NCBI GenBank assembly: GCA_963752915.1
Contig: CAVVZZ010000010.1
Coordinates: 124,001 to 188,000, forward strand
Origin: DATJPR01 sp963752915
Lineage (GTDB): Bacteria; Bacteroidota; Ignavibacteria; UBA10030; UBA6906
Length of the DNA stretch: 64,000 nt
Direction of reading: 5' to 3'
Made by a program: the position numbers and the translations under genes. A model generated the notes under the pieces. It ran no database searches, was not told the DNA's origin, and saw nothing but the letters and a program-made list of their open reading frames with translations. Shown here piece after piece: positions 15,135 through 23,372 of the stretch (the first letter of the stretch is position 1; each line of letters starts with the position of its first letter).

Positions 15135-15335
15135 ATGCCTCAAAAGACATCAACACCTGTCCCGGCCGGTCTCTGCGACCGGTGCAAGCATATGATGGTG
15201 GTCGAGAGCGGCCGGGGGAGTATCTTCCTTCTTTGTCGACGTTCGCAGACAGATCCGGCATTTGACAAGTATCCCCGGCTGCCGGTCCTCCAATGCCGGG
15301 GGTATGTGCCGGTTGAGGGAAAATCTAAAATTTAA
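15135..15335 (+). CDS. Small Cys-motif protein, conserved hypothetical
   Basis: A 66-residue protein with LCDRCKHMM (CxxC) near residue 14, LLCRRS near 33 and LQCRGY near 54, giving four Cys likely to bind one zinc. The segment SQTDPAFDKYPRLPVL is a conserved feature of a small family of unknown function that I recognise from many bacteria. The ATG at 15135 is preferred over a TTG at 15123. It follows the VOC gene by 15 nt, so it is probably in the same transcript. Confidence 0.7.
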   Translation: MPQKTSTPVPAGLCDRCKHMMVVESGRGSIFLLCRRSQTDPAFDKYPRLPVLQCRGYVPVEGKSKI

Positions 15336-15362
15336 AATTTAAAAGTTAAAATCTAAAATGGT

Positions 15363-16580
15363 ATGATCGATCCTCTCAAATTCCGCCGCCTTCTGGTCAA
15401 CCTTCTCAAGATCGTCGCCGTCATTGAGTTGGTCACTGCGATGTCGCAGGGGATGTCGGGGGGCGGCTGGGCACGGTTCAGCCTCGATCTGATGGTTGCC
15501 GGGGTGTTGTATATCGCATGGGAGAGGATCGTCCAGAACCTGGCGCAGCGAAAAGAGTCGTATCGCCAGCGACTGCAGTCATCGCCGCAGCAGATTTCGA
15601 TCCGTGAAGCGCTGATGTTTTCCCTGCTTGCGTCGGACGAGATTTACCTGGGCATCCCCAAGGATCGCCACCGGCTGGTGGTCATGTCGTACACGTTGAT
15701 CGCGTTCGGCCTGGTTGCGGGTTTCGTGAAGATCGGCCCCGGTTTGATGCCGCTCGTTGTATCGGGGGCGCTCCTGCTCGGCGGCGTGAATCTCCTGGTC
15801 TGGATCGTCTCGCTCGAGCGCGGAGAGAAGGAGACGCTTGAGACGGAGCTGAAGCTTGCGCACGATGTGCAAATGTCACTGATGCCGCGTGAAGAGCCGA
15901 ACATCCCGGACTATGACGTTGCCGGAGTCTCCGTGCCTGCGCAGGAAGTTGGAGGCGACTCCTTTGACTATGCGCAGCTGGGCCGGTCAGGGGAGCATTT
16001 TGGATTTGCAGTCCTGGATGTTTCAGGCAAGGGTCTCCAGGCGGCAATGTCTGCAGTGTATACGAGCGGAGCATTTGCGAGCGAGGCGAAGATTTCCTCA
16101 TCTCCCGCCGCCATCCTTACCCGGCTCAACCGGGCGGTCTATCAGCATTCGAAACGGGGAAACTTTGTCGCGTTTGTGCTTGCCTCACTTGACGGGGAAT
16201 CCGGGCGTGTGGTCTTTGCAAATGCAGGGCAGACGCGGCCGATATTGATCACCGACGGGAGAGTCGAGACGCTCTGTTCATCGGGAGCGCATTTCCCGCT
16301 CGGCATGCAACCCGATGCGACGTATGAAGAACGCGAAGTTACTCTCGCGCCGGGAGACGCCATCATCTTCATCACGGACGGCTTCACCGACGCCATGAAC
16401 GGTCAAGAGGAGCTATTCGGATTGGAGCGGGTTGAGCGCCTGCTCGCGCTTCCGGAAGTCAAATCCGCGACGGCAAAGGGGACGATCGATACACTGATGG
16501 ACGACATCCGCCTCTTCGCCGGAGAGAACCCCCAGCATGACGACATGACCGCGGTCGTGGTCAAACGAATGAAGACCTGA
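15363..16580 (+). CDS. Membrane PP2C-type phosphatase, SpoIIE/RsbU family
   Basis: A 405-residue protein. The N-terminal third is hydrophobic, with about four membrane segments (residues 10-30, 42-55, 102-122 and 126-147 approximately). A short coiled linker ELKLAHDVQMSLMP precedes a complete SpoIIE domain. Metal-binding Asp motifs are present: EVGGDSFDY, VLDVSGKGL, ITDGFTDAMN and HDDMTAVVV. Such phosphatases dephosphorylate anti-sigma-factor antagonists (STAS proteins) in partner-switching systems. An AT-rich stretch (TCTAAAATTTAAAATTTAAA) lies just upstream and may hold the promoter. No STAS or RsbW gene is adjacent, but an RsbRD-N-like protein is at 1188-1685. Confidence 0.92.
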   Translation: MIDPLKFRRLLVNLLKIVAVIELVTAMSQGMSGGGWARFSLDLMVAGVLYIAWERIVQNLAQRKESYRQRLQSSPQQISIREALMFSLLASDEIYLGIPKDRHRLVVMSYTLIAFGLVAGFVKIGPGLMPLVVSGALLLGGVNLLVWIVSLERGEKETLETELKLAHDVQMSLMPREEPNIPDYDVAGVSVPAQEVGGDSFDYAQLGRSGEHFGFAVLDVSGKGLQAAMSAVYTSGAFASEAKISSSPAAILTRLNRAVYQHSKRGNFVAFVLASLDGESGRVVFANAGQTRPILITDGRVETLCSSGAHFPLGMQPDATYEEREVTLAPGDAIIFITDGFTDAMNGQEELFGLERVERLLALPEVKSATAKGTIDTLMDDIRLFAGENPQHDDMTAVVVKRMKT

Positions 16581-16593
16581 GGAAGAAGAAGCG

Positions 16594-16625
16594 TCTCCCC
16601 CTCTCCCTCTCCCCTCCCCCCTCGT
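16594..16625. repeat. C-rich low-complexity stretch (CTCCCC family)
   Basis: Runs of CTCCCC/CTCTCCC straight after the phosphatase stop codon. The same kind of text ends the 8484-8591 stretch. Confidence 0.5.
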
Positions 16626-16696
16626 CCTTGCCGCAACCTGCCGTTATTCCCCAAGACGCCCTCGATTATTAAGAAAAAATAAACTTTACAAAGTAC

Positions 16697-16724
16697 TTGA
16701 CTTTTTGTACGTTCACCTTATCTT
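16697..16724 (+). promoter_or_regulatory. Promoter upstream of the P-II gene
   Basis: TTGACT, a 16-nt spacer and TATCTT, in an AT-rich island, 109 nt before the start codon. No sigma-54 -24/-12 pair is seen here, although P-II/Amt operons often use one. Confidence 0.5.
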
Positions 16725-16832
16725 CTAAGGAGAAAACAATCTATTGCCTTAGGAAGTTAAGTCTTTATTTCCACCCCCGAATACGCGCCGGGGCACAGGC
16801 GTCATCTACTCATTCATCAAGAAAGGCTATCC

Positions 16833-17171
16833 ATGAAAAGAATCGAAGCCGTCATCCGGCCGCACAAGGCGGACGAAGTCCGGGAGGCGTTGCTGGAAGC
16901 AGGCATTCAAGGGATGACTGCGCTCGAAGTTCGGGGGTTTGGACGTCAGAAGGGCCACAAGGAGATGTATCGTGGCTCGGAATATAACGTCGGATTCCTG
17001 CCGAAAGTGATGATCCTCGTTGTTGTCGCGGATAAAATGCTCGACACGGCGGTCAAGGTCATCATGAAAACGGCCAAAACGGGCGAAGTGGGAGACGGGA
17101 AAATTTTCGTTTCCAACATCGAGGAAGCCATCCGGGTGCGGACGGAAGAATCGGGAGAAAGCGCTCTCTAA
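16833..17171 (+). CDS. glnB: P-II nitrogen regulatory protein (GlnB/GlnK family)
   Basis: A 112-residue trimeric signal protein that binds 2-oxoglutarate, ATP and ADP. The N-terminus MKRIEAVIRPHKADEVREAL, the T-loop (GFGRQKGHKEMYRGSEYNVG, including the modifiable Tyr in SEYNV) and the B- and C-loop region (AKTGEVGDGKIFVSNIEEAIRVRT) are canonical. The T-loop Tyr is kept, so uridylylation is possible. It heads a cluster with a beta-barrel protein and an ammonium transporter, so its likely partner is that channel (GlnK role). The start has GAAAGG 7 nt upstream. Confidence 0.97.
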   Translation: MKRIEAVIRPHKADEVREALLEAGIQGMTALEVRGFGRQKGHKEMYRGSEYNVGFLPKVMILVVVADKMLDTAVKVIMKTAKTGEVGDGKIFVSNIEEAIRVRTEESGESAL

Positions 17172-17202
17172 AGCAATGCACAATTCCTCAGAGGAGTATT
17201 CT

Positions 17203-18294
17203 ATGCAAAGAAGAATGAGAACCACCCGCTATGGGTTGAGTCTGGGACTGAGTTGCGCAATGATGTTTGCCGGCAGTGCGCATTCTCAGCCGAAGGATTC
17301 GTCTGCCGCATCCACTCCTGTAGTTGTCGGGGGATATGTCGATAGCTACTTCAGCTTTAATTTCGATCGTCCTCTTAGTCATGTCAATCAGCTCCGGAAT
17401 TTCGACGTCACGGAGAACCAGATCTCTGTCGCGAACGCGGAACTGTCCGTGACGAAAGCTGCTGCGCCCTTCGGCTTCCGGGTCGATTTTGACTACGGCC
17501 CGACGAACGACATCGTCCAGAGCGGGGCTGTGGGGTCCATCGCAAACGTGGGACAGGCCTATATCACGTACGTTGCCCCCCTGGGACAGGGTTTGACGAT
17601 CGATGCGGGGAAGTTTGTGACGCATATGGGATTTGAAGTGATCAAGGCGAAGGACGACTACAATTACTCTCGTTCGCTCCTCTTCGCACTGTCCATCCCG
17701 TACTACCATCTTGGTGTCCGCGCCTCCTATCCGGTGAGCAGCATCCTGACCGTCAATGGGTACCTTTACAACTCGTACAACGGACCGGCGGTCAATAGCG
17801 GAAAGACCTTCGGCCTTGAGGCGACGCTTGCCCCGAGCAGCGCATTCTCGCTCATCTTCAATTATATCGGCGGGCCGGCGCTTCCGGATACGGTCTCCAA
17901 GAAATTCCGGAATGTCGCCAACCTGATCGCAACCTGCCAGGCGACGGACAAACTCAGCTTCGCCGTCGATGGCGTTTATGGACAGGAAAATCTTCCCGCG
18001 GGCGTCGCACTCTGGAAAGGTGTTGCTGTGTACGCGCGGTATACGCCCGGCGACCCCTGTGCGATCACGCTTCGCGGGGAAGTCTATAATGATCCGGAAG
18101 GATTCACGACCGGGGCATCGCAGGACATCAAAGAGATTACTCTTACCTATGAGTATAAACCTGTGACCAACCTGATTCTCCGGGCGGAATACCGCTACGA
18201 TTCGGCGGACGGGCTCATGTATGACGGAAATGGTGGCTCCCTCACACGGAAAAACCAGGCGACACTCGATGTTGCCGCGATCGTGGTCTTCTGA
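17203..18294 (+). CDS. Outer-membrane beta-barrel porin between P-II and Amt
   Basis: A 363-residue protein starting at an ATG with GAGGAG 7 nt upstream; an earlier in-frame ATG at 17176 lacks a site. The signal peptide ends GSAHSQP. The mature part is a run of amphipathic strands (GGYVDSYFSFNF, NAELSVTKAAAPFGFRVDFDYG, GKFVTHMGFEV, YHLGVRASYPV) ending in VAAIVVF, a typical barrel end with terminal Phe. This matches the outer-membrane beta-barrel (porin) families often found with glnK-amt in Bacteroidota-related genomes. It probably lets ammonium or a nitrogen compound cross the outer membrane, an inference from position. Confidence 0.85.
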   Translation: MQRRMRTTRYGLSLGLSCAMMFAGSAHSQPKDSSAASTPVVVGGYVDSYFSFNFDRPLSHVNQLRNFDVTENQISVANAELSVTKAAAPFGFRVDFDYGPTNDIVQSGAVGSIANVGQAYITYVAPLGQGLTIDAGKFVTHMGFEVIKAKDDYNYSRSLLFALSIPYYHLGVRASYPVSSILTVNGYLYNSYNGPAVNSGKTFGLEATLAPSSAFSLIFNYIGGPALPDTVSKKFRNVANLIATCQATDKLSFAVDGVYGQENLPAGVALWKGVAVYARYTPGDPCAITLRGEVYNDPEGFTTGASQDIKEITLTYEYKPVTNLILRAEYRYDSADGLMYDGNGGSLTRKNQATLDVAAIVVF

Positions 18295-18350
18295 AGACCC
18301 ATCAGACGAATTTCACGGATTCCCACACTTGCAGAAGGAGATTGAGACTC

Positions 18351-19919
18351 ATGCCGCATTCATTGATCCGAAATCGATTCTTCCTGATGGCCGTGTTTCT
18401 TGCGGTCTTCGTTGTCGCCGTTGCGCCGGGCGCTCGAGGCGGGACTGACCCCGACCCGTCCGGGACAAAAACGGGAACCATTGCAGATGTCCCCGCGGCC
18501 AAGCCGGGCCAGCCGACTCTCCTGGAATTGGGAGACGCCGTCGGACATAATCATGTGGCGATCAATTTCATGTGGACGCTCATCACCGGCTTTCTCGTCA
18601 TGTTCATGCAGGCGGGATTCGCGCTCGTGGAGACGGGGCTTACCCGCGCGAAGAATGCGGCGCATACGATGGCCATGAACTTCATGATCTATCCGCTGGG
18701 CATGCTCGGGTTCTACGTGTGCGGCTTCGCCTTCATGTTCGGCGGTGTCGGCGCCATCGGTACGATGGGCGGGTACGCGGGGCTCAGCAACGAGATCACC
18801 GTGAACCTTTTCGGAAAACCGTTCGGGCTGCTCGGCTGGAATGGATTCTTCCTCCAGGGCGCAGGATATGATACCGCCGCCTTCGCGCTCTTCCTGTTCC
18901 AGATGGTGTTCATGGACACGACGGCGACGATCCCGACCGGCGCTGCCGCCGAGCGCTGGAGATTCTCGGCGTTCATGATCTACGGAGTACTCATCGGCAG
19001 TGTGATGTATCCGATCTTCGGCAATTGGGTCTGGGGCGGAGGCTGGCTTTCGCAGCTTGGCGTGAACTTCGGCCTCGGTCACGGCCACGTCGATTTCGCC
19101 GGATCTTCGGTCGTCCACATGCAAGGGGGCGTCATTGCCTTGATCTTCGCCTGGCTGATCGGGCCGCGGTACGGAAAATACAACAAGGACGGAAGCATCA
19201 ATCCGATCCCCGCGCATAACGTCCCCTATGCCATTCTTGGAACGTTCATCCTCGCCTTCGGGTGGTTCGGGTTCAATCCCGGTTCGACACTCGCCGGTAC
19301 CGATCTTCGTATTGCGGTGGTCGCGGTCAACACCATGCTCGCGAGCGCAACCGGTGCTCTCGCCGCCACGCTCTGGATGTGGTGGTTCAGGACAAAGAAA
19401 CCCGATCCGACCATGATGGCGAACGGGATGTTGGCAGGACTCGTTGCCATTACCGCACCGTCCGCATTCGTTAGCGCGGGGGGCGCTGCGATAATCGGGC
19501 TGATCTCCGGTGTGCTTGTCGTGGAGTCGGTCTTCTTCTTCGATCGGAAGAAGGTCGATGATCCCGTCGGAGCAATATCGGTCCACGGTGTCAACGGGGC
19601 ATGGGGGTGCCTTTCCATTGGACTTTTCGCCGATGGAACATATGGTGACGGTTGGAATGGGGTCACCGGGACCGTCACCGGCCTCTTCTACGGCGGCGGC
19701 ATCAGCCAGTTCTGGGCCGAGTTGATCGGCGTGGTCACATGCTTCATCACGCTCTCGATTATCTCGTACATCGTCTTCAAGATTGCCGAAGTCCTCGTTG
19801 GCAATCGCGTCGATTTGCAGACAGAACTGGATGGGCTGGATATTCCGGAGATGGGGCTGATGGGTTACAATGGTGTGGTTCTTGACAAACTCACGGAAAC
19901 GCCGCATCCAAAGAGTTGA
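18351..19919 (+). CDS. amt: Ammonium transporter (Amt family)
   Basis: A 522-residue inner-membrane channel with a cleavable-looking N-terminal signal (ending PGARGG), a short linker, and 11 membrane helices. The twin pore histidines are visible in SSVVHMQGGVIAL and ISVHGVNGAWG; the Amt signature DTTATIPTGAAAERW-like region and FGWFGFNPGSTL are present. The cytosolic C-tail (NRVDLQTELDGLDIPEMGLMGYNG) carries the usual allosteric region contacted by GlnK. AGAAGGAG precedes the ATG at 18351; a TTG at 18342 is less likely. It is third in the P-II/porin/Amt cluster. Confidence 0.97.
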   Translation: MPHSLIRNRFFLMAVFLAVFVVAVAPGARGGTDPDPSGTKTGTIADVPAAKPGQPTLLELGDAVGHNHVAINFMWTLITGFLVMFMQAGFALVETGLTRAKNAAHTMAMNFMIYPLGMLGFYVCGFAFMFGGVGAIGTMGGYAGLSNEITVNLFGKPFGLLGWNGFFLQGAGYDTAAFALFLFQMVFMDTTATIPTGAAAERWRFSAFMIYGVLIGSVMYPIFGNWVWGGGWLSQLGVNFGLGHGHVDFAGSSVVHMQGGVIALIFAWLIGPRYGKYNKDGSINPIPAHNVPYAILGTFILAFGWFGFNPGSTLAGTDLRIAVVAVNTMLASATGALAATLWMWWFRTKKPDPTMMANGMLAGLVAITAPSAFVSAGGAAIIGLISGVLVVESVFFFDRKKVDDPVGAISVHGVNGAWGCLSIGLFADGTYGDGWNGVTGTVTGLFYGGGISQFWAELIGVVTCFITLSIISYIVFKIAEVLVGNRVDLQTELDGLDIPEMGLMGYNGVVLDKLTETPHPKS

Positions 19920-19934
19920 TTCGTCAGGGTTCAC

Positions 19935-19969
19935 GGCGCGCTGCGGCGGATCGGTCTGCGCAGCGCGCC
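19935..19969 (+). terminator. Strong GC hairpin after amt
   Basis: An 11-bp perfect stem GGCGCGCTGCG (19935-19945) with CGCAGCGCGCC (19959-19969) and a 13-nt loop. It starts 16 nt after the amt stop. There is no U-run, so it may be an mRNA-stabilising end or an attenuator rather than a classic intrinsic terminator. Confidence 0.6.
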
Positions 19970-20003
19970 ACGACGGGAACAATATCATTGAAAGGAAATT
20001 GCA

Positions 20004-20324
20004 ATGGTGAGTCTCGTTCTTGGATTTGTCGCCGTGGTGATTGGTGGAGCGATCGGGTATGGGTTCGGTTCTGTGCAGCGCATCGCACTTCGTAAGCACA
20101 AGAAGATGCAGGATGTTGGAAAGCTCTCTTCGGGCTGGCTTCTCATCCCCGGTTCGATGACCAGAGTGGCGCTGCTCATCGTCGTTCTTGTCGTCGTCCA
20201 GCTGCTTCTGCCATTCTTGTTCAAGGACAGCAACATCCCCTGGTTCATGTCGGGCGGAACGGTTATCGGGTACGGGTGGACGCTCCTTCGGGCGATGAAA
20301 GGCGTCACATCGTCGGCTTCTTGA
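20004..20324 (+). CDS. Small membrane protein, hypothetical
   Basis: A 106-residue protein with AAGGAAA 6 nt before the ATG. Two or three hydrophobic segments are visible: residues 2-23 (LVLGFVAVVIGGAIGYGFG), 53-73 (RVALLIVVLVVVQLLLPFLF) and perhaps 80-95. A basic loop (RKHKKMQ) lies between the first two. No family recognised. It follows amt by 84 nt across the GC hairpin, so it may be transcribed at a lower level with the nitrogen genes. Confidence 0.6.
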   Translation: MVSLVLGFVAVVIGGAIGYGFGSVQRIALRKHKKMQDVGKLSSGWLLIPGSMTRVALLIVVLVVVQLLLPFLFKDSNIPWFMSGGTVIGYGWTLLRAMKGVTSSAS

Positions 20325-20402
20325 AACGTCCTGGAAGGCAAACATTGCGCCGACGCATTCGTCGGATGGGACCGTTCGACTCGTGGGACGCAGGGTTCTC
20401 CA

Positions 20403-20906
20403 ATGACCAACGACACCATCGCTCTTATCGCAAATCTCGCCCTGACGCTTTCCTTCATCGTTGGGCTCATCTTCGGCATTGTCCAGGTCCGATCGGCGGC
20501 ACGCGACCGGCGGGAACGGCTTGCGCTCGAGGCACTGCATAACTTTCAGACCCGGGACTTTGTCGAGCTTCTGCAATATGTCAATGCGCATCACCTGCCC
20601 CCCACGTTTCATGAAATGCGGGCTCTGCCTGTTGCTGAACAAACCCTCCTGATCCAATTTGCGCAGGAAATGGAACACCTCGGGATCCTTGTCGCAGAGC
20701 GGTTTATCACAATGGACCTCGTCGACAAGACACTCGGGTCCTTTGTGACCACATCCTGGAAGAAGTACAAACCGATGATCCAAAACATGCGCGAGACACA
20801 ACAGGATCCTTTCGCAAGTGAATACTATCAATGGTTGTCGGAACGCATTGAGGAACGAATGCGGGATCACCCGCGCAGGCCATTCCACGAAATCGGTCCG
20901 AGATGA
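20403..20906 (+). CDS. DUF4760-like membrane-anchored protein
   Basis: A 167-residue protein with one N-terminal membrane segment (residues 6-27) followed by VRSAARDRRERLALEALHNFQT and a helical cytosolic domain with FVELLQYVNAHHLPPTF and EMEHLGILVAERFITMDLVDKTLGS (quoted in parts). The order of features, namely an anchor, a short basic linker, a helical bundle and a late W-K region, is that of DUF4760 proteins, whose function is unknown. It starts 78 nt after the small membrane protein. No ribosome site of note. Confidence 0.6.
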   Translation: MTNDTIALIANLALTLSFIVGLIFGIVQVRSAARDRRERLALEALHNFQTRDFVELLQYVNAHHLPPTFHEMRALPVAEQTLLIQFAQEMEHLGILVAERFITMDLVDKTLGSFVTTSWKKYKPMIQNMRETQQDPFASEYYQWLSERIEERMRDHPRRPFHEIGPR

Positions 20907-21440
20907 GTTGCTGAGGTTGTGATTTCGTCCACCACCGCTATCAATGCGAAAACGGCTCTTCGGGCTCATCTCGTAGGCACGAGCGAGAATCGGCCGGGAG
21001 AATGGAGCATAACGCATTCACTATGTTACAGACTCTCCCGTCGATTCTCAGATATTCGCCCGCTCAGTCGCGACTTGATTGACAATCCTCCGGCCCGTTT
21101 CTATATTATTTCCTGACATCATTCCCAGATCCTTCACATCTCCCCTTCGAACGGTTGCCCTGAAGCGTGTAGCAGGGAGAAGAATCAATTCCTGCTCCAC
21201 CGACTGCATCGTCACGCGGCTGCTTTGCTGCGTTGGCATGATGGCCTACCGATGGGATCGAGTTCATGATTGCCGGATGGGGAAGAGAAATCGGAGACGA
21301 CGGCGCTCACAGAGTGCAGGCTTGCGTGACCGTCACCAGGGATGAAGTACAATCCACGGTTCTCAACTAGAAGCGAAGCCCTTCGTCGAACAATTGGGTC
21401 CGGTCTGCACGTCCGGTCCCTGTGCCTGACTCCCAAGGCC
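20907..21440. other. 534-nt gap with an orphan promoter but no clear gene
   Basis: I see no convincing coding region here: the open frames have no recognisable protein features. It holds a near-consensus promoter at 21079-21107. An in-frame ATG at 21342 could lengthen the next gene by 33 residues, but those residues do not resemble the family. A small untranslated RNA or a long leader starting near 21114 would fit. Confidence 0.5.
21079..21107 (+). promoter_or_regulatory. Near-consensus sigma-70 promoter
   Basis: TTGACA, a 17-nt spacer and TATATT: the best -35/-10 pair in the window. The nearest credible start codon is more than 320 nt downstream (21441). Confidence 0.6.
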
Positions 21441-21995
21441 ATGGAAAAGAGAGTGCGATTCCTGAATCGATCTGCATTTCGGAAATGGCTCAAGAACAAC
21501 TTTCAGCAAAAGGAGTCCATCTGGATTGAGTTCTATAAGGATGGGAGGAAAGGAATTTCGTACCAGGAGTCCCTTGAAGAAGCTCTGTGCTTTGGCTGGA
21601 TTGATTCCTTAATAAAAAAGGTGGACGAAGCAGTATACTTACGTAAATTCTCAAAGCGTAGGAAAGAAAGTAAGTGGTCAGAGAACAATAAGAAGCTGGT
21701 GGGAAGACTTTTGGAGGACGGGGTTGTCGGTCAGGCCGGGATCGACGCCATTGAAGAGGCAAAAAGGAATGGGATGTGGAACAGGAAAGATGAAAGGGAA
21801 GAGTACGTAGATATTGATGGACTGCGAAAACTGCTGAAAGCACGATTGAAGGATATGAAAGAATTCGACAACCTGAGCGAATCGCTCAAGCGGCACTACT
21901 CAATGGTCTATTTTTCAGCCAAGACGAAAGAGACAAGAAACAGGAGGCTCGACATAGTCATCCAATACATGAAGACCAAGAAAAGGTTCATGTAA
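21441..21995 (+). CDS. YdeI/OmpD-associated family protein
   Basis: A 184-residue protein of the YdeI (OmdA) family: FRKWLKNNFQQKESIWIEFYK at the start, then SYQESLEEALCFGWIDSLIKKVDE and YLRKFSKRRKESKWSENNKK (the family's W-I-D-S and F-x-P/K-R-x-x-S-x-W-S motifs, quoted in parts). Family members have been linked to bacteriocin protection and stress, but the activity is unknown. Codon use is plainly richer in A and T than in neighbours (many AAA, AGA, ATA codons), which suggests recent transfer. The start ATG at 21441 has no strong ribosome site. Confidence 0.8.
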   Translation: MEKRVRFLNRSAFRKWLKNNFQQKESIWIEFYKDGRKGISYQESLEEALCFGWIDSLIKKVDEAVYLRKFSKRRKESKWSENNKKLVGRLLEDGVVGQAGIDAIEEAKRNGMWNRKDEREEYVDIDGLRKLLKARLKDMKEFDNLSESLKRHYSMVYFSAKTKETRNRRLDIVIQYMKTKKRFM

Positions 21996-22014
21996 CTTCA
22001 CCCATGACCCGTCC

Positions 22015-22908
22015 ATGGTGGGGAATTCATTGAGCATATCGGCCATAAAATCATTGTATGCTTGCCTTCTGACAAGCTGCCTCCTCACTGCGTGTCATCG
22101 GGCTCCGCGTGGTGACATCAAGGGAATAGTGACTGAGCAGGTCCTTTCCAGACCGGTGGCGGGCGCCGAACTGCGACTCGGTCCCGAGCATCGTGCTGGT
22201 CGAACGGATTCAAGTGGAATGTTCCTTCTCGCCGGAATTCCGGCGGGCAAATATGATCTTGAATGCGTCTTCAAGGCGCGAGGGTATGACTTGGACCACA
22301 CCTATCGCGACACCATTGTCCGTGACCTTATCGTCCTGCCCGATTCGACGGTACAAATCACCGTCAGCCTCGAACCAAAGTATGACATGGTATATTTGCG
22401 GTCTCCGCTCACGGTATCTTCGGTGAAACCGGGATGGATGTTCTATATTGGTGTCTATGGAACGTCGGGTTGTCCTCTGGAGGCGTTCAGCAAACTCATC
22501 GCAGTGAACGGGTCAAAGAAACGCGTACTGTTGTATTACACAAGCTTGAAGGGGTATGTCGATATCAAAACCCCAGATCAAGCTCTGGAATTTGTTCGGT
22601 TGTTCAGTTCGCATGCTCGATACGTTTTCCAGGACACGAATGCGTCCACCTCGTTCATCGAGGTGACCCCGACAACCAAAGAGCCCGGATCCGGCGAGCT
22701 CCGAGCATCAGAGTTCCGCCGCCTCGGACTAAGCAGACCTGTCGTCGTGAGCAGTGGCCAGAAGTTCTTCATCGACAGATACGTCTATGCCTATGACAGG
22801 AACCTCTACAAGATTCGCGAACAAGTCTCGCCGGATGGAGAATATGCGATCGTTGAAAGGCAGGTCGTGAATTCTCATGTGTCCATTTGGCTCCCCTTCT
22901 ATCTCTAG
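22015..22908 (+). CDS. Lipoprotein with carboxypeptidase-regulatory-like domain
   Basis: A 297-residue protein with a lipoprotein signal (LLTSCLLTAC, Cys at about residue 27). Residues about 34-115 form a CarboxypepD_reg-like beta-sandwich: GDIKGIVTEQVLSRPVAGAEL, DSSGMFLLAGIPAGKYDLE. The rest, about 180 residues, is of unknown fold. Such proteins sit on the periplasmic or outer face of the envelope. The start at 22015 is the first ATG and lacks a clear ribosome site. It is transcribed alone between the YdeI-like gene and a convergent receiver gene. Confidence 0.65.
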   Translation: MVGNSLSISAIKSLYACLLTSCLLTACHRAPRGDIKGIVTEQVLSRPVAGAELRLGPEHRAGRTDSSGMFLLAGIPAGKYDLECVFKARGYDLDHTYRDTIVRDLIVLPDSTVQITVSLEPKYDMVYLRSPLTVSSVKPGWMFYIGVYGTSGCPLEAFSKLIAVNGSKKRVLLYYTSLKGYVDIKTPDQALEFVRLFSSHARYVFQDTNASTSFIEVTPTTKEPGSGELRASEFRRLGLSRPVVVSSGQKFFIDRYVYAYDRNLYKIREQVSPDGEYAIVERQVVNSHVSIWLPFYL

Positions 22909-23005
22909 TGACGAAATGCAGTCAGACGGGTCGACGGTCTTTCATGAACGTAAGGGAAAATATGGCAGGCTAGGCAACCACTTTTTCGGATGCGCCCCCC
23001 TCCCG

Positions 23006-23365
23006 TCACAGACTGTCAATCGCCTGTGTCAGTCGCGCGAAGTCGACCGGTTTCTGTAAGAATGCGTCCACTCCCGCCGCAAGAATATCCCCCGGCGAGT
23101 AAAACTGTGCATATGCAGTGATCATCACCACCGGGACCCCCGGGTACTCCTTTTTCACTCGCTTTGTCAGCTCGATGCCGTTCATGCGCGGCATGTCGAG
23201 ATCGACGATGGCCATGTGAAACGGAGTGACGGTAAACTTCTCGATCGCTTCCTGGCCATCCGATGCCTCTGTTACGACAAATCCCTTCCTCTCGAGGACG
23301 AGCTTGAGGATCGCCCGAAATTCTTCGTTATCGTCGACGATCAGTATCTTCGATCCGGGTTTCAT
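23006..23365 (-). CDS. Single-domain response regulator (CheY-like)
   Basis: A 119-residue receiver domain with nothing after it. Acidic pocket DDN near residue 11, phospho-acceptor Asp in AIVDLDMPRMNG near 56, Thr in MITAYAQF near 84, and Lys in FLQKPVDF near 106. The frame is open further upstream, but the ATG giving MKPGSKILIVDD is the right start. It begins 7 nt after the stop of the APC permease gene, so the two form an operon. No kinase or output gene is adjacent; its partner cannot be told. Confidence 0.9.
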   Translation of the reverse strand: MKPGSKILIVDDNEEFRAILKLVLERKGFVVTEASDGQEAIEKFTVTPFHMAIVDLDMPRMNGIELTKRVKKEYPGVPVVMITAYAQFYSPGDILAAGVDAFLQKPVDFARLTQAIDSL

Positions 23366-23372
23366 GCAGTGG

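Noticed and set aside
18360..21017. An 885-codon open frame on the minus strand across amt and the next genes
   Set aside because: It is antisense to the certain amt gene, has no recognisable domain, and its composition (runs of His, Asp, Arg) is what a GC-rich gene gives on its opposite strand.
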